In this document: positions 41,871-52,448 of the stretch, piece by piece
How the letters are laid out: every line of letters starts with the position of its first letter
Position numbering within the stretch: the stretch's first letter is position 1
NCBI GenBank assembly: GCA_021790935.1
Contig: JAJYFL010000004.1
Location: forward strand, 27,142 to 91,141
Length of the DNA stretch: 64,000 nt
Reading direction: 5' to 3'
From: a bacterium
GTDB taxonomy: Bacteria; Vulcanimicrobiota; Vulcanimicrobiia; Vulcanimicrobiales; Vulcanimicrobiaceae
The notes under the pieces: model-generated
What the model saw: only the letters and a program-made list of their open reading frames with translations
The model's database searches: none
What the model was told of the DNA's origin: nothing
Translations under genes and position numbers: made by a program

Positions 41871-44615
41871 TCATGCGTTGGCGAGCTCCGCGGCTACTTG
41901 TTCGGTCGTATACGCTTCGATGACGTCACCCATCTTGAGGTCCTGGAACCGCGCGACTTGGATGCCGCACTCGTAACCTTCGGCGACCTCGCGAACGTCG
42001 TCTTTGAAGCGCCGCAGCGACTCGAGCTCGCCGTCGAAGACGACGGCGGAATCGCGTAAGACGCGTACCTTGGCGCTCCGTGCGACCTTACCGTGCTGCA
42101 CGTAGCAGCCTGCGATCGTCCCAACCTTGCTGACCTTGAAGACTTCGCGCACTTCGGCGCGGCCGAGCGTGATCTCGCGCGTGATGGGCGCGAGCATGCC
42201 GCGCATCGCCTTCTTGAGATCGTCCTCAACGTCGTAGATGACCTGATAAAACCGCAAGTCGACGCCTTCGTTCTCGGCCAGGCGCTTGGCGGTCTCGTCG
42301 GGGCGGATGTTGAAGCCGATGAGGACCGCGTTGGACGCGCTCGAGAGGTTAACGTCGTTCGGCGTGATCGCACCGACGCCCGCGAGGATGACGCGAATCT
42401 CGACCTCCTCGGTCGAGAGCGACTCCATGCGCGCGCGCAGCGCCTCGACCGAGCCTTGCCCGTCCGCCTTGATGATGAGGTTGAGCGTTTTCTTGCCTTC
42501 GGTCGGCATCTGCATGAAGGTTTCCAGCGATACGCGCTGCGAGCTCGTCGCGGCGATACGCACGTCGCGGCGGCGCGTCTTACGTTTCTCGGCGGTCTCG
42601 CGCGCGACGCGTTCGTCGCTCACCACCATCATCGTGTCGCCGGCGGCCGGAACGTCCTGCAGCCCCATGATCTCGACAGGAATCGACGGGCCGGCCTTCT
42701 TGACTTGCTTTCCCTTGTCGTCGACCAGCGCGCGAATCTTGCCGAACGTGCCGCCGACGACGACGACGTCGCCGACGCGCAGCGTGCCGTTCTGCACCAA
42801 GACCGTAGCGACGGGGCCGCGTCCTTTGCTCAGCGCCGATTCGATGACGACGCCGGTCGCGCGGCGGTTCTTGTTGGCCTTGAGGTCCCTGATGTCGGCT
42901 TCGAGCAAGACGGTCTCGAGGAGTTGATCGATCCCCGTTCCCGCTTTTGCCGAGACCGGGACCATCTCGATCTTGCCGCCCCAGTCGACCGGCTGCAGAC
43001 CTTGGTCCATCAGCTGCTGCTTGACGCGGTCGGGCTGCGCGTCGGCCTTGTCCATCTTGTTGATGGCCACGACGATCGGCACGCCCGCGGCTTTCGCGTG
43101 GCTGATCGCCTCGCGGGTTTGCGGCATCACGCCATCGTCCGCCGCAACGACGAGCACCGCAACGTCGGTAACGCGCGCGCCGCGCGCGCGCATCGCCGTG
43201 AACGCTTCGTGACCCGGCGTGTCGATGAACGTGATCTTGCGGTCGCCGTGCTCGACGGTGTACGCGCCGATCTTCTGCGTGATACCGCCGGCTTCGCCGC
43301 CGGCGACGTTCTCGCGGCGGATCTTATCGAGCAGCGACGTCTTGCCGTGATCGACGTGACCGAGAACCGTCACGACCGGCGGACGCGGCGTGAGCATCTC
43401 GGGCTTGTCTTCCTCTTGCTCGACGGTAACTTCTTCGCCGGCCTCCTTGACGACGGCGTTGAACCCAAACTTCTTCGCGACTTGGATGGCTACGTCACTT
43501 GGAATATTCTGGTTGATCGTGGCCATCGTGCCCATCTTGATGAGCTCTTTGATGACGTCCTTGGCCGGAACGATCATCGACGTCGCGAGTTCCTGGACCG
43601 TCAGCAGGTCGGGAATCTCGATCGCCTCCAACTTCGTCTGCGCAACGGCCGGTGCCGATTCGACGCGCCGCTTGCGGTTGCGCTCCTTCTCGAGCAGCAG
43701 ATCCTTCTCGCGGTCCTTCTTGTTGATCTTGTCGTCGCGGTCTCGGCCGTGCGGACCGGGGCGTCCACCGGCCGAGCCGGAGCTCGGCGCAGGCACGTCG
43801 CCCGGCAGCGGCACGCCGGCCGGGCGTGGGGTAAACGGGCGCGTACCCGGACCGCTGAGCGGACGGAACGGACCGTTTCCTTGCGGGCGGCGCTGCGGTG
43901 CGGCTTGGATCAGGCGTCCGGGTTGCGGCACACGCGGCTGGCCAGGGAGGCCGACGGCGCTCCCGGCTTGGCCCGGCGGCGGCGCGACCCCGGGACGCCC
44001 CGGGATTCCCGTCTGGGGGCCTGGGGAGGCCGATGCGCTGGTCGTCGGTGGCGGCGGCGCAGGGCGGTGCGGAGGTAAAACGGTTGATTGCCCGGACGGG
44101 ACCGGCCGCAGTTTCGAAGGCACCGGCTCGGTGCGCGCGGGTGCGACGGGTTTGGGCGCGGCAGGTACCGCAGCCGCCGCACTCTCGACGACGGCGGGCA
44201 CCACGACCTCGGCCGATGCGGAGGGGGGCGCGGTGGCGACGGGGGCGGACGGAGGCGCGGCGGGTGCGGCGGCCTTCGCAGCAGCCGTGCGCTTCGCAGC
44301 GGTGGGGACGCGGCGTAGCTGGGGGATCGGCTCGACCGTTGGAGGGGGTGTCGTGAGCCGCGGCACCGCCTTCTTCGCAGCGGAGGTCTTAGCGATGGCG
44401 GGTTTCGCCGCTTCTGCGGGAGCGGGTTTGGCCGGGGCGGCCGGCTTGGCGAGGACGCTTCGAACCAGATCAGCGATGTGATCCGGGACGACGCTCAACT
44501 GATTTTTCGCCTCGAAGATGCCGCCCAAGCGCTCGTTGAAGAGCGTCACCAACTCCTTCGAGGAGAGCCCAACCTCTTTTGCGAGCTCAAAAATCCGTAC
44601 TTTTCCCGTAGCCAA
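41871..44615 (-). CDS. infB: Translation initiation factor IF-2
   Basis: A 914-residue IF-2. The N-terminal IF2N domain ([20 protein letters not shown]) is followed by a long Pro/Ala-rich linker (to ~residue 310), then the GTPase with G1 [18 protein letters not shown]3 [14 protein letters not shown] and G4 AINKMDKAD. The start is TTG at 44615, just before ATGKVRIF, with AAAGG five bases upstream. No unusual deletion. Confidence 0.95.
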   Translation of the reverse strand: MATGKVRIFELAKEVGLSSKELVTLFNERLGGIFEAKNQLSVVPDHIADLVRSVLAKPAAPAKPAPAEAAKPAIAKTSAAKKAVPRLTTPPPTVEPIPQLRRVPTAAKRTAAAKAAAPAAPPSAPVATAPPSASAEVVVPAVVESAAAAVPAAPKPVAPARTEPVPSKLRPVPSGQSTVLPPHRPAPPPPTTSASASPGPQTGIPGRPGVAPPPGQAGSAVGLPGQPRVPQPGRLIQAAPQRRPQGNGPFRPLSGPGTRPFTPRPAGVPLPGDVPAPSSGSAGGRPGPHGRDRDDKINKKDREKDLLLEKERNRKRRVESAPAVAQTKLEAIEIPDLLTVQELATSMIVPAKDVIKELIKMGTMATINQNIPSDVAIQVAKKFGFNAVVKEAGEEVTVEQEEDKPEMLTPRPPVVTVLGHVDHGKTSLLDKIRRENVAGGEAGGITQKIGAYTVEHGDRKITFIDTPGHEAFTAMRARGARVTDVAVLVVAADDGVMPQTREAISHAKAAGVPIVVAINKMDKADAQPDRVKQQLMDQGLQPVDWGGKIEMVPVSAKAGTGIDQLLETVLLEADIRDLKANKNRRATGVVIESALSKGRGPVATVLVQNGTLRVGDVVVVGGTFGKIRALVDDKGKQVKKAGPSIPVEIMGLQDVPAAGDTMMVVSDERVARETAEKRKTRRRDVRIAATSSQRVSLETFMQMPTEGKKTLNLIIKADGQGSVEALRARMESLSTEEVEIRVILAGVGAITPNDVNLSSASNAVLIGFNIRPDETAKRLAENEGVDLRFYQVIYDVEDDLKKAMRGMLAPITREITLGRAEVREVFKVSKVGTIAGCYVQHGKVARSAKVRVLRDSAVVFDGELESLRRFKDDVREVAEGYECGIQVARFQDLKMGDVIEAYTTEQVAAELANA

Positions 44616-44783
44616 GATCTGCCTTTCTGTCCCGGCGACGCTCCGCGTTCCGGGGATCCCACGTTACCTCATCGGCATGGCCTCCGCATCGAAGCGGCTC
44701 GCCTGCAACCAGGCTCCGTAGCGCTGCTACCAAGCATGGTCGTCGGTCGTGGCGTTCATTTCAGTACAAACATACGTTGACGA

Positions 44784-45020
44784 TCAACCTCTGTCGAACC
44801 CATATTCGGCGGCGGCGGATGCAAGACCCGGATACTTTCGATTTTTCGCCGTCCGAGCTCCGCATTCGCGAGAGCAGAGGTAGGCTCCGCGCCCCGGGCG
44901 GCGCCTCGCGCCCGGCGGATCGCCCTGCCAGCCCTCGGGCGTCCGCACGAAGCGAACCAGCGCCGATTGCTCCCGCACCGCGCGGCATCCCACGCAGCTG
45001 CGCTTTGGAACCCGCGCCAC
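44784..45020 (-). CDS. ylxR: YlxR-family RNA-binding protein
   Basis: A 78-residue protein with the YlxR (DUF448) core: RVPKRSCVGCRAVREQSALV, PGARRRPGRGAYLCSRECG. It lies between nusA and infB as in many bacteria; YlxR binds RNA and can influence RNase P. A GTG at 45020 follows TAGGAGG nine bases upstream; this SD overlaps the nusA stop. Confidence 0.85.
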   Translation of the reverse strand: MARVPKRSCVGCRAVREQSALVRFVRTPEGWQGDPPGARRRPGRGAYLCSRECGARTAKNRKYPGLASAAAEYGFDRG

Positions 45021-45033
45021 TCTTAGGAGCCTC

Positions 45034-46263
45034 CTACGCACCGTCGCCCAAGCGCTCGCGCTTGAACTCCTCCAACTTACGAATAAGGTCCTCGTCGATA
45101 GCCGGTGCCGCGAGCGCTTCCTCGCCCGGTGCCGTCTCGACTTCCTCTTCTATGATCTCGGCGGCCGCGGCGGGCTCCGCCTGCCGCTCCGCCCTCTCCG
45201 CGAGGTAGCGTTCGCGGGCCTCTTCGGCCTCGCTCTCGCTTGCGATATCTAATCGCCAGCCGCTCAGATGTGCGGCCAGACGCACGTTTTGCCCGTCACG
45301 CCCGATGGCGAGCGAAAGCTGATAGTCCGGGACTACCACGAGCGCCACGCCATCGTCCTCGAAGAGTTCGACCGAAAGCACCTTCGCCGGAGCGAGCGCG
45401 TTCATGATGAACGTCGTTACGTCGGCGTCCCAGCGGATGACGTCGATCTTCTCGCCACGCAACTCATCCGATACGTTCGCGATGCGGCTGGATTTCGGTC
45501 CCAGGCACGCACCTATCGGGTCGACTTCCGGGCGATTGCTGCGTACCGCAACTTTGGAGCGGCTGCCGGACTCGCGCGCGATCGCCATGATCTCGACGAT
45601 ACCGTCCTCGATCTCAGGCACTTCGAACTCGAGCAGCCGCTGCACCAACCCCTCAGCCGCACGCGAAAGCACGACCGTCGGCCCTTTCGGCGAGCGCCGC
45701 ACGTCGCACACGTAAGCGCGAATAAAATCGTTGATGCGAAAGTTCTCGCGCGGCACCTGTTCGGAGAGCGGCAGCAGCGCCTCGTCTTTACCGTCGAGCA
45801 GCACGTACATATTGCGCTGCTCGTAGCGCTGCACGGTACCCTTCACCACGTCGTTCAACTTCGCCGCATACTTGTTGTAGACCGTGTCGCGCTCGGCTTC
45901 CCGGATTCGCTGTACGATAACCTGCTTGGCGGTCTGCGCGGCGATTCGGCCGAAGTCTTTCGGTTTGACGACTTCGTCGAAAAAATCGCCGACCTGATAC
46001 TGCGGTCCGGCCTGCGACGGCGAAACCTCGAGATTCGGGTCGACGACCTCGCCGACCACCGTGCGGCGATGGAATACCTTGTATTCGCCACTCTGCCGGT
46101 CGACCGTCACGATGGCGTTCGCTTCGCCTCCGAAATGCCGTTTGTACGCCGTCAGCAACGCCGCCTCCAGCGCTTCGACCAGCATCTCGAACGGAATGTT
46201 GCGTTCCTTGGAGATGAACTGCAGAACGTCGATGAGTTTCTCTTCGCTAACCGTTTCAGCCAT
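45034..46263 (-). CDS. nusA: Transcription termination/antitermination protein NusA
   Basis: A 409-residue NusA. N-terminal RNAP-binding domain (LIDVLQFISKERNIPFEMLV), S1 domain (VVKGTVQRYEQRNMYVLLDG), KH1 (DPIGACLGPKSSRIANVSDEL) and KH2 (LSLAIGRDGQNVRLAAHLSG) are present. The C-terminus is an acidic/Ala-rich tail with LDERLGDGA-like end, lacking the acidic repeats of E. coli. It overlaps rimP by 8 bases. It probably starts a rimP-nusA-infB transcript. Confidence 0.95.
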   Translation of the reverse strand: MAETVSEEKLIDVLQFISKERNIPFEMLVEALEAALLTAYKRHFGGEANAIVTVDRQSGEYKVFHRRTVVGEVVDPNLEVSPSQAGPQYQVGDFFDEVVKPKDFGRIAAQTAKQVIVQRIREAERDTVYNKYAAKLNDVVKGTVQRYEQRNMYVLLDGKDEALLPLSEQVPRENFRINDFIRAYVCDVRRSPKGPTVVLSRAAEGLVQRLLEFEVPEIEDGIVEIMAIARESGSRSKVAVRSNRPEVDPIGACLGPKSSRIANVSDELRGEKIDVIRWDADVTTFIMNALAPAKVLSVELFEDDGVALVVVPDYQLSLAIGRDGQNVRLAAHLSGWRLDIASESEAEEARERYLAERAERQAEPAAAAEIIEEEVETAPGEEALAAPAIDEDLIRKLEEFKRERLGDGA

Positions 46264-46762
46264 TTTTCTGACCTGCTTTCTTGTGGCGGTTGAGGTCGTT
46301 CCGAACGTCGTACTCGAGATGAGCTATTCTTATCGTCGCGAGCGGCAGGGGCAATTCGCCCGTGGCGGTCTCCAGCACGACGTTCGTGCCGCGGACTCCG
46401 CGCAGCACCCCGCGGTGCGTCTTGGCGCCCTTGACGAACAGCGTCGTCACGATCTTGGCGTTGCGGCCCGAGAAGCGCTCGTAATCGCCGGGCTTGGTGA
46501 GCGGCCGGTCCAAACCGGCCGACTCGACTTCGAGCACGTACGGTGCATCGCAAGCGTCTAGCCGCGCGTTGATCGCGCTCGCAACCCGCTCGCATGTGGC
46601 GATATCGACGCCGCCCTCACGATCGATCGTGACGACGAGCGCGCTCGCGCGCTTTGCGCGCCTCACGGCGTGCCGCACGAACTCGACGTCCGCGAAGAAC
46701 GGATCGTGCGCGAGCGCGTCGACGCACCGCTCGAAGGCGGTTCCCACATCGATTATCTCCAT
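46256..46762 (-). CDS. rimP: Ribosome maturation factor RimP
   Basis: A 168-residue RimP. RKASALVVTIDREGGVDIATC, LDACDAPYVLEVESAGLDRPL and YERFSGRNAKIVT are characteristic. It functions in 30S assembly. The ATG at 46762 is preferred over one at 46837; the extra upstream segment is not RimP-like. First gene of the rimP-nusA-ylxR-infB cluster. Its promoter should lie in 46763-47169. Confidence 0.9.
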   Translation of the reverse strand: MEIIDVGTAFERCVDALAHDPFFADVEFVRHAVRRAKRASALVVTIDREGGVDIATCERVASAINARLDACDAPYVLEVESAGLDRPLTKPGDYERFSGRNAKIVTTLFVKGAKTHRGVLRGVRGTNVVLETATGELPLPLATIRIAHLEYDVRNDLNRHKKAGQKNG

Positions 46763-47169
46763 GGCGTTACGCCCTTCGCCCAAAATGCTCCTAGACAACA
46801 AGGAAGCGCGGGACCTGCCCACGCTCATCAAGACCAACCTCGTCTAAGGATACCCTAAACGAGCGGCGGGCCGCAAGCCCATCGTGGGTGCGGCCCCCCC
46901 TCTTTGTTCCAAGCTATTCCCACGAGCATGCGCCGAGATGCCGGATACGTCCGGCGGCCGTCGAGCGCTCGTCTAGCGCCCCTTCGTACGGCGTGCCCGT
47001 CCAGGCTCGGTGGCCCGGTGGATCCTGCGGTTCCAACCGCCCTCCTTTACGCTGCTATGCTCGTCTGTCTCGCAATGGAGACGCCTTTAGTTTACTGCCG
47101 CTGGAGATAGGAGCACAACAGGCGAGCGGCGCATCGGTAGCGGCGCGTGCCGGGCGGCACCGCTCGCCG
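46763..47169. other. Intergenic region without recognised gene
   Basis: 407 bases between rimP and the TonB-like gene. It holds a hairpin near 46871-46903 (GGCCGCA...TGCGGCC) that could end the TonB-like transcript. No tRNA, SRP RNA or 6S-like sequence was recognised. The rimP promoter should be here but was not placed. Confidence 0.4.
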
Positions 47170-48393
47170 CTATGGGGTCGGCGCCGGCTGTACGAAGGGC
47201 TCGAGATGTCCCGTGCAGAGCGCAGTCACGTTGGGCTCGACGATCGCGAATGCGTTGCCGGCGGCCGGCACGCGCACGAGCCAACCGGTGCAGAAGACCG
47301 CCGGACCCACCCGCCTGATCGAGGTAACGTACATCTTGATATAGCGTTCCTCGGGCGCCGCGCCAAACGGCCAGATCTTCCAGTGCTGGGCACCCGGCGA
47401 CTCCTGGAAGATGTACTTCGTTCGCGCCAAGACTGAGGGCGGCGGCGTCGGCAGCGCAGGTACCATCGCGCCCAGGTTACCTTCGTACCTCTTGCTCCGG
47501 GGCGTGACGGGCCCCGTAGGAATCAGTCCCCGCAGGCGAGCGTTGAGCCCCGACGGCCGCTTCGCAGGCGGCTGCGAGGTGGGCCTGGGCGTCGGCGGCA
47601 CCTGTACGGGGCGGACGGGGCTCGGGCGGGTGGCCCGGCTGCGCGGGCTCGGCCCCGGCGACCCGGTGGCCTTCGGGCCCGGCTGCAGGCTGCGGCCATG
47701 CGCCTGCAGTGTAGCGGAGGGTGCCGTCGTAGGGCCGGGACTCGGTACGCCGGGTTTGCGCTCGCGAACCTGCGCCTTGGGTGCCGTACGCGCGAGGACA
47801 GCGGCCGGCTTCGCCGGTGCGGCGCTCGGAGCGGGCGGCGCAGGCGGGGCGGGCGTCGCGGGCGCCTGCGTCGGCGCAGCGCTCGGAGCGGCGCTTGGCC
47901 CGGCGGTGGGCGGAACCTTGATCGCTACCGCTACGGCCTGCGCGGTCGGCACGGAGATCGGTACGGCCGCCATCGTTGGCTCCACAACCGGTGCGGAGAC
48001 CTGCTGAGTCGGCATCGGGTTGGGCAGCGCCGAGGCCACCGGTGCCGGCGTCGGGTTGGGCGGTGCGGTCGGTGCAAACTTTGTGAGCTCGTGCAGCACG
48101 GGCGGATGGTGGGCAGAGGCCTGCCGAGGCCGAGCTCGCGGCGGCGCCGTCGCCTCCGCGTGGGGGACCGGAGGTGCGGCGTGCCGCACGGGGACCGGCC
48201 GGCTTGGAAGGAGCGCGCGGCTGCTCACGGTTACGATCTCGTTCCCCATCACCGACTCCGGCGACGCCTGCTCCGACGACGAGCTCAGCGTTGAGATCAC
48301 AAAGAGCGCGATGAGCGCGTGCAAGACGAGCGAAGCTAGATAGCTCCCAGCCAACCGTTCGGATCTTCGCCGGTCCGTTGGATCGCGCCGCAT
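47170..48393 (-). CDS. TonB-like proline-rich protein
   Basis: A 407-residue protein. Residues ~17-40 (SYLASLVLHALIALFVIST) form an N-terminal membrane anchor preceded by basic residues (MRRDPTDRRRSERLAG), as in TonB. A long Pro/Ala-rich region (~90-300) follows. The C-terminal ~90 residues (KIWPFGAAPEERYIKMYVTS, TGWLVRVPAAGNAFAIVEP) could be a shortened C-terminal domain, but lack the usual TonB YP motif. It may energise a receptor such as the one at 54941-57298. Start chosen at the MRRDPTD methionine. Confidence 0.55.
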   Translation of the reverse strand: MRRDPTDRRRSERLAGSYLASLVLHALIALFVISTLSSSSEQASPESVMGNEIVTVSSRALLPSRPVPVRHAAPPVPHAEATAPPRARPRQASAHHPPVLHELTKFAPTAPPNPTPAPVASALPNPMPTQQVSAPVVEPTMAAVPISVPTAQAVAVAIKVPPTAGPSAAPSAAPTQAPATPAPPAPPAPSAAPAKPAAVLARTAPKAQVRERKPGVPSPGPTTAPSATLQAHGRSLQPGPKATGSPGPSPRSRATRPSPVRPVQVPPTPRPTSQPPAKRPSGLNARLRGLIPTGPVTPRSKRYEGNLGAMVPALPTPPPSVLARTKYIFQESPGAQHWKIWPFGAAPEERYIKMYVTSIRRVGPAVFCTGWLVRVPAAGNAFAIVEPNVTALCTGHLEPFVQPAPTP

Positions 48394-48449
48394 TTTGCAC
48401 GCATTACGACGGGATGTCGGCAACGGCCCGCTAACAGTACACTCCGGTC

Positions 48450-49883
48450 ATGAAAACAACGCAAGACAAACGCACCAAGATCGTCGCAACCATAGGGCCG
48501 GCCTCGCGCGACCCTCAAACCCTCCGCGCCTTGATCGCCGCCGGAACGAACGTCGTCCGCTTGAATTTCTCGCACGGGACCCCGGAGGAGCACGGCGAGG
48601 TCGTCGATCTCGTCCGCCGGATCGGCGCCGAACTCGACGTGTATGTCGCCGTCCTACAGGATCTCCCCGGGCCGAAAGTGCGTACGGGGCCGCTGGCCGA
48701 TGGGCTGGCGTCGGTGCACCTCGAGCGCGGCGCCGCCTTCACGCTTGCAACGGACGAGGTTGCGGGGACCCCCGAGCGCGTCGGGGTCTCGTATGCAGAC
48801 CTGCCGAACGACGTCACCGTCGGAACGCGCCTCTACCTGCAGGACGGCGAGATCACGCTACGCATCACCGGTGCGACCACAACGCAGATCCACACGACGG
48901 TCGAAGTCGGCGGCGAACTGCGTGGACAGCAAGGCATCAACTATCCCGACGGCACGCTCAACCTCGAAGCCGTCTCCGAACGCGATCTCGCCTTCCTGGA
49001 ATACGGCTTGCAGAAGGACGTCGATTACGTCGCCGTCTCCTTCGTGCGCAGCGCCGAGGACGTCAACCGCGTAAAGCAGTTCATCGCCGAGCGCGGCAAG
49101 AAAGCGCGGGTGCTGGCCAAGATCGAAAAACACGAAGCGCTCCAAGACATCGACGACATCGTCGACGCGGCCGATGGTATCATGGTGGCGCGCGGCGATC
49201 TCGGCATCGAGGTGCCGCTGGAGACCGTGCCGATCATCCAAAAGGATCTCATCGCACGCTGCAACCGTCTGAGCAAACCCGTCGTAACCGCGACGCAGAT
49301 GCTCGAATCGATGATCGCGAGCGCCCGGCCGACGCGCGCCGAGACGACCGACGTTGCCAACGCGATTCTCGACGGCACCGACGCCGTGATGCTCTCCGGC
49401 GAGACGGCGCGCGGCGCCTATCCCATCGAGGCCGTGCGCGTGATGGCTCAAATCGCGCGCGAGGTCGAGAAGCACTACCCGCACGCGGCGATGCGGGAGC
49501 GGCGCATGGAAAATGCGGGCGCAGGCATAGCGACGTCGATCGCCGAGGCGGCGACACGCTCGAGCGAGGAGCTGCAACTGCCGTTCATCGTCACGGGCAC
49601 GACCACCGGGAACGCGGCACATCACATCTCGGCGTTTCGGCCGCGCGCGCGGATCATCGCGCTTACCCCCGAAATCCACGTCGCTCGGCGGCTCGCGCTG
49701 CTCTGGGGCGTCGAGGCGATCACGATCGAACGGTACTCGTCGATCGACGTGCTGCTGCACATAACCGAGCAGCGCATGCTCTCAGAGGGTTTGGCGCGCA
49801 GCGGCGACTACCTCGCCTTCACGACCGGCATGCCTGTCGGTGCCGGCGGCACCAACCTCCTCAAGATCCACCAGATACCCTAA
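48450..49883 (+). CDS. pyk: Pyruvate kinase
   Basis: A 477-residue glycolytic pyruvate kinase. TKIVATIGPASRDPQTLRAL at the N-terminus, VRLNFSHGTPEEH, the K/Mg motif IMVARGDLGIEVPLETVP, and TATQMLESMIASARPTRAET are present. The C-terminal domain (FIVTGTTTGNAAHHISAFRP, GLARSGDYLAFTTGMPVGAG) is complete. The likely -10 TACACT lies six bases before the ATG, hinting at a leaderless mRNA, but no clear -35 is seen. Divergent from the TonB-like gene. Confidence 0.95.
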   Translation: MKTTQDKRTKIVATIGPASRDPQTLRALIAAGTNVVRLNFSHGTPEEHGEVVDLVRRIGAELDVYVAVLQDLPGPKVRTGPLADGLASVHLERGAAFTLATDEVAGTPERVGVSYADLPNDVTVGTRLYLQDGEITLRITGATTTQIHTTVEVGGELRGQQGINYPDGTLNLEAVSERDLAFLEYGLQKDVDYVAVSFVRSAEDVNRVKQFIAERGKKARVLAKIEKHEALQDIDDIVDAADGIMVARGDLGIEVPLETVPIIQKDLIARCNRLSKPVVTATQMLESMIASARPTRAETTDVANAILDGTDAVMLSGETARGAYPIEAVRVMAQIAREVEKHYPHAAMRERRMENAGAGIATSIAEAATRSSEELQLPFIVTGTTTGNAAHHISAFRPRARIIALTPEIHVARRLALLWGVEAITIERYSSIDVLLHITEQRMLSEGLARSGDYLAFTTGMPVGAGGTNLLKIHQIP

Positions 49884-49888
49884 CATTT

Positions 49889-51583
49889 TCACCGCATAGC
49901 GCGGCGCCGCTTCGTCTGGTCGAGCAGCGCGGCCGCGTGTCGCACGGCGGCGTCGTGCGCCTCGCCGGAGAGCATGCGCGCAAGTTCTGCGGTACGTTCC
50001 GGGACGCTATCGGCTCGCCGAAGCTCGATCGTCGTTCCGCCACGCCGTTCGATCTTCTCAAGAACGTAGTGGCGGTCCGCCCAGGTAGCTATCTGTGCGA
50101 GGTGCGTCACGGAGACGACCTGCGCCGCGGTCGCGAGACGGCCCAAACGGACGCCGACCGCGGTGGCGGTCGCGCCGCCGATTCCGGTGTCGATCTCGTC
50201 GAAGACCAGCGCCGTGCGTTCGCGCGTCGCGGCGAGCACGACGACCAGCGCCAGCAGCACGCGCGAGAGCTCGCCGCCCGAGGCGATGCGAGCGAGGGGG
50301 CGCTCCGGCTCACCCTTGTTCGCGGCGAACACGAATTCGACGCGCTCGGCACCGCCCGGCCCGATCTCCGGCAACACTTCGAAACGGACGTCGAAGCGAG
50401 CCGAGGGCAGCGCCAGGTCGGCGAGCTCCGGCGCCATCGCGCCGCGCAGATGCTTGGCCGCCGCACGGCGAAGGCGCGCGAGTTCGGCGGCCTCGTCTCG
50501 AAGCTGCGCCCGCGCGGCATCGAGTTCGGCACGAACCTGCGCGCGGCGCTCGCCGCGATCGCCGCACAGTTCGACGGTGCTCGCAAACTCGGCTGCCGAT
50601 GCCAATACCGCTTCTATGCTACCGCCATACTTGCGTTTGAGGCGGTCGAGTACGTCGAGCCGCGCGTTGATCTCCTCGAGCTCCGCCGGGTCGAACTCCG
50701 TCGACTCCAACTCCCGCGCTACGCGTAGAGAGAGGTCGTTCGCTTCGCTCTGCAGCGCCGCCGCCTGCCCGGCCATCTCGGCCAAATCGCCACCGATCTC
50801 GGCGATACCGCGCAGCGCTGCCGAGGCGGCACCGAGCGCGTCGCCCGCGCACGGCTCTCCTCCGGCAAGCGCCTCGTACGCGGTTCGCAGGGCGCTCGCG
50901 ACGCGTTCGACGTTGTCGAGAAAGCGGCGCCGCCGCATCAGCGGCTCCTCTTCGCCTACCGCCGGCGCGCTCTTCTCGATTTCGTCCAGCGCGAAGCGAG
51001 CGAAGGCGAGTTGTTCCTCCGCACGCCGCTCGTCTCCGTCGAGCGCGTGCAGCCGTTGCGCAAGCGCCTGAACGCGCGCGTGCGCCGTAGCGACGCGCTC
51101 GCGGGCGCGCTCCGCCGGATCGCCGGCAAAACGATCGAGCAGCTCGACCTGATAGGCCGGCGCGAGCAGGCGCTGCGCGTCGTGCTGGCCCACCACGTCG
51201 GCGATCGACGTCGCGATCTCGCGCACGTACGCGGCCGTCGCCGGCCGACCGTTGAGCCGCAGCGCCGATTTACCGCTCTCGCTCAGTTCGCGCGCGAGCA
51301 CCGCATCTTCGCCCGGGTCGAGTTCGTACCCATCGCGCCCCAGCCGCTCGCGCAGCGGATCCGAGGGTTCGAACTCGAGCGTTACGACGGCGCGCGGCGC
51401 GCCGCGGCGCACCGCCCCGGCACCGGCGCGGTCGCCCAGCACGAAGCCGAGCGCGCCGAGCACCATCGTCTTGCCGGATCCGGTCTCGCCGGTGAACATC
51501 GTGGCTCCCGCGGCAAACTCGATCTGCGCGCGAGCGATCAAGCCGTAGTCCTCGATGGTCAGCCGGCGCAGGCTATCGGGCAC
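49889..51583 (-). CDS. recN: DNA repair protein RecN
   Basis: A 564-residue SMC-like ATPase in double-strand break repair. Walker A is FTGETGSGKTMVLGALGF; the coiled-coil region (~150-380) and the C-terminal signature with ARIASGGELSRVLLALVVVL and LVFDEIDTGIGGATATAVG are complete. It starts at a GTG at 51583 overlapping the nadK stop by 11 bases. It belongs to the tlyA-nadK-recN operon, common in many bacteria. Confidence 0.93.
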   Translation of the reverse strand: MPDSLRRLTIEDYGLIARAQIEFAAGATMFTGETGSGKTMVLGALGFVLGDRAGAGAVRRGAPRAVVTLEFEPSDPLRERLGRDGYELDPGEDAVLARELSESGKSALRLNGRPATAAYVREIATSIADVVGQHDAQRLLAPAYQVELLDRFAGDPAERARERVATAHARVQALAQRLHALDGDERRAEEQLAFARFALDEIEKSAPAVGEEEPLMRRRRFLDNVERVASALRTAYEALAGGEPCAGDALGAASAALRGIAEIGGDLAEMAGQAAALQSEANDLSLRVARELESTEFDPAELEEINARLDVLDRLKRKYGGSIEAVLASAAEFASTVELCGDRGERRAQVRAELDAARAQLRDEAAELARLRRAAAKHLRGAMAPELADLALPSARFDVRFEVLPEIGPGGAERVEFVFAANKGEPERPLARIASGGELSRVLLALVVVLAATRERTALVFDEIDTGIGGATATAVGVRLGRLATAAQVVSVTHLAQIATWADRHYVLEKIERRGGTTIELRRADSVPERTAELARMLSGEAHDAAVRHAAALLDQTKRRRAMR

Positions 51584-52448
51584 GGTCCCCTTGCTTGATC
51601 GAAACGCCCCAGCGCATCTTCTGCTCCAACCGGTCGAAAAAGTGTAAGCGAGAGGTGCGAGCAAAGCGCACCGCTCTCGGATACCGCTCGATCACGACGC
51701 TGGCACCGGGCGCAAGCTCTGCGACCAGACCGCCGTCGCACTGGAGGTGCGCGCCCGCGATCTCGGATCCGCAACTCACGACGATGCGCGAGGTCGCCGG
51801 CACGATCAGCGGCCGCGAAAAGAGCGTGTGCGGCAGCAGCGGTACGATGCCGAATGCCTCGACCCACGGGGAGATGATCGATCCGCCCGCCGAAAGGAAA
51901 TAGGCCGTCGAACCGGTTGGCGTCGCGACGCAGATGCCGTCGGCCGGGATGTGCACGGCGTCCTCGTCGTTCAGGCGCAGCCCGAACTGCACGATGCGTG
52001 AGAGACCGCCTTTGCTCGCGACGACGTCGTTGAGCGCAAAGTATGTGCGGCCGTCGTACGCCGCTTGAAGCGCCACGCGCTCCTCTATCTCGAGCCCCCG
52101 TTCGAGCGCCTGCGGCAGATCGTCGATGCGCGCATCGTCCTCGTCGAACTCCGTCAGGAAGCCGAGGCGGCCCGTGTTGATGCCGAGCAGCGGGATGCCG
52201 TCGTCGACGGCCAGGCGCGCGGCCCGCAGGAGCGTGCCGTCGCCGCCGACCGTGACCAGCAGCGCGGCATCGCGAAGTCGCGCGCCCTCGGTCGCAAGCG
52301 TCAGCCCGTCGCAACCGGGGCAGAGCGCGATACCGTATCCCCGCGCCCGAAACCGTTCGGCGACGCGGGCCGCGATCGCGCGCGCGTTCTCGCGGTTGAC
52401 GTCGACGTACAACGCGACGGTCTTTTGGGTGACCTCGACGCTCTCCAT
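51573..52448 (-). CDS. nadK: NAD kinase
   Basis: A 291-residue ATP/polyphosphate-dependent NAD kinase. VTVGGDGTLLRAARLA is the GGDGT motif, with LLGINTGRLGFLTEF, and ICVATPTGSTAYFLSAGGSII near the middle. The start ATG overlaps the tlyA stop (TGATG). Confidence 0.95.
   Translation of the reverse strand: MESVEVTQKTVALYVDVNRENARAIAARVAERFRARGYGIALCPGCDGLTLATEGARLRDAALLVTVGGDGTLLRAARLAVDDGIPLLGINTGRLGFLTEFDEDDARIDDLPQALERGLEIEERVALQAAYDGRTYFALNDVVASKGGLSRIVQFGLRLNDEDAVHIPADGICVATPTGSTAYFLSAGGSIISPWVEAFGIVPLLPHTLFSRPLIVPATSRIVVSCGSEIAGAHLQCDGGLVAELAPGASVVIERYPRAVRFARTSRLHFFDRLEQKMRWGVSIKQGDRAR

Noticed and set aside
42093..44078. 661-codon open frame on the plus strand
   Set aside because: It is antisense to infB, whose translation is strongly conserved; it reflects high-GC codon bias.
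45021..45037. TAGGAGGCTCCTA near the nusA stop resembles the ends of the inverted-repeat element
   Set aside because: It lacks the rest of the element and is better explained as the nusA stop plus the ylxR ribosome-binding site.
46785..46847. 20-residue ORF (MLLDNKEARDLPTLIKTNLV) upstream of rimP on the plus strand
   Set aside because: No homology or ribosome-binding site; too short to support.
46990..47060. tRNA-like T-loop GGTTCCAACC
   Set aside because: The T-loop lacks the needed purine after TTC, and no acceptor or anticodon stem could be paired.
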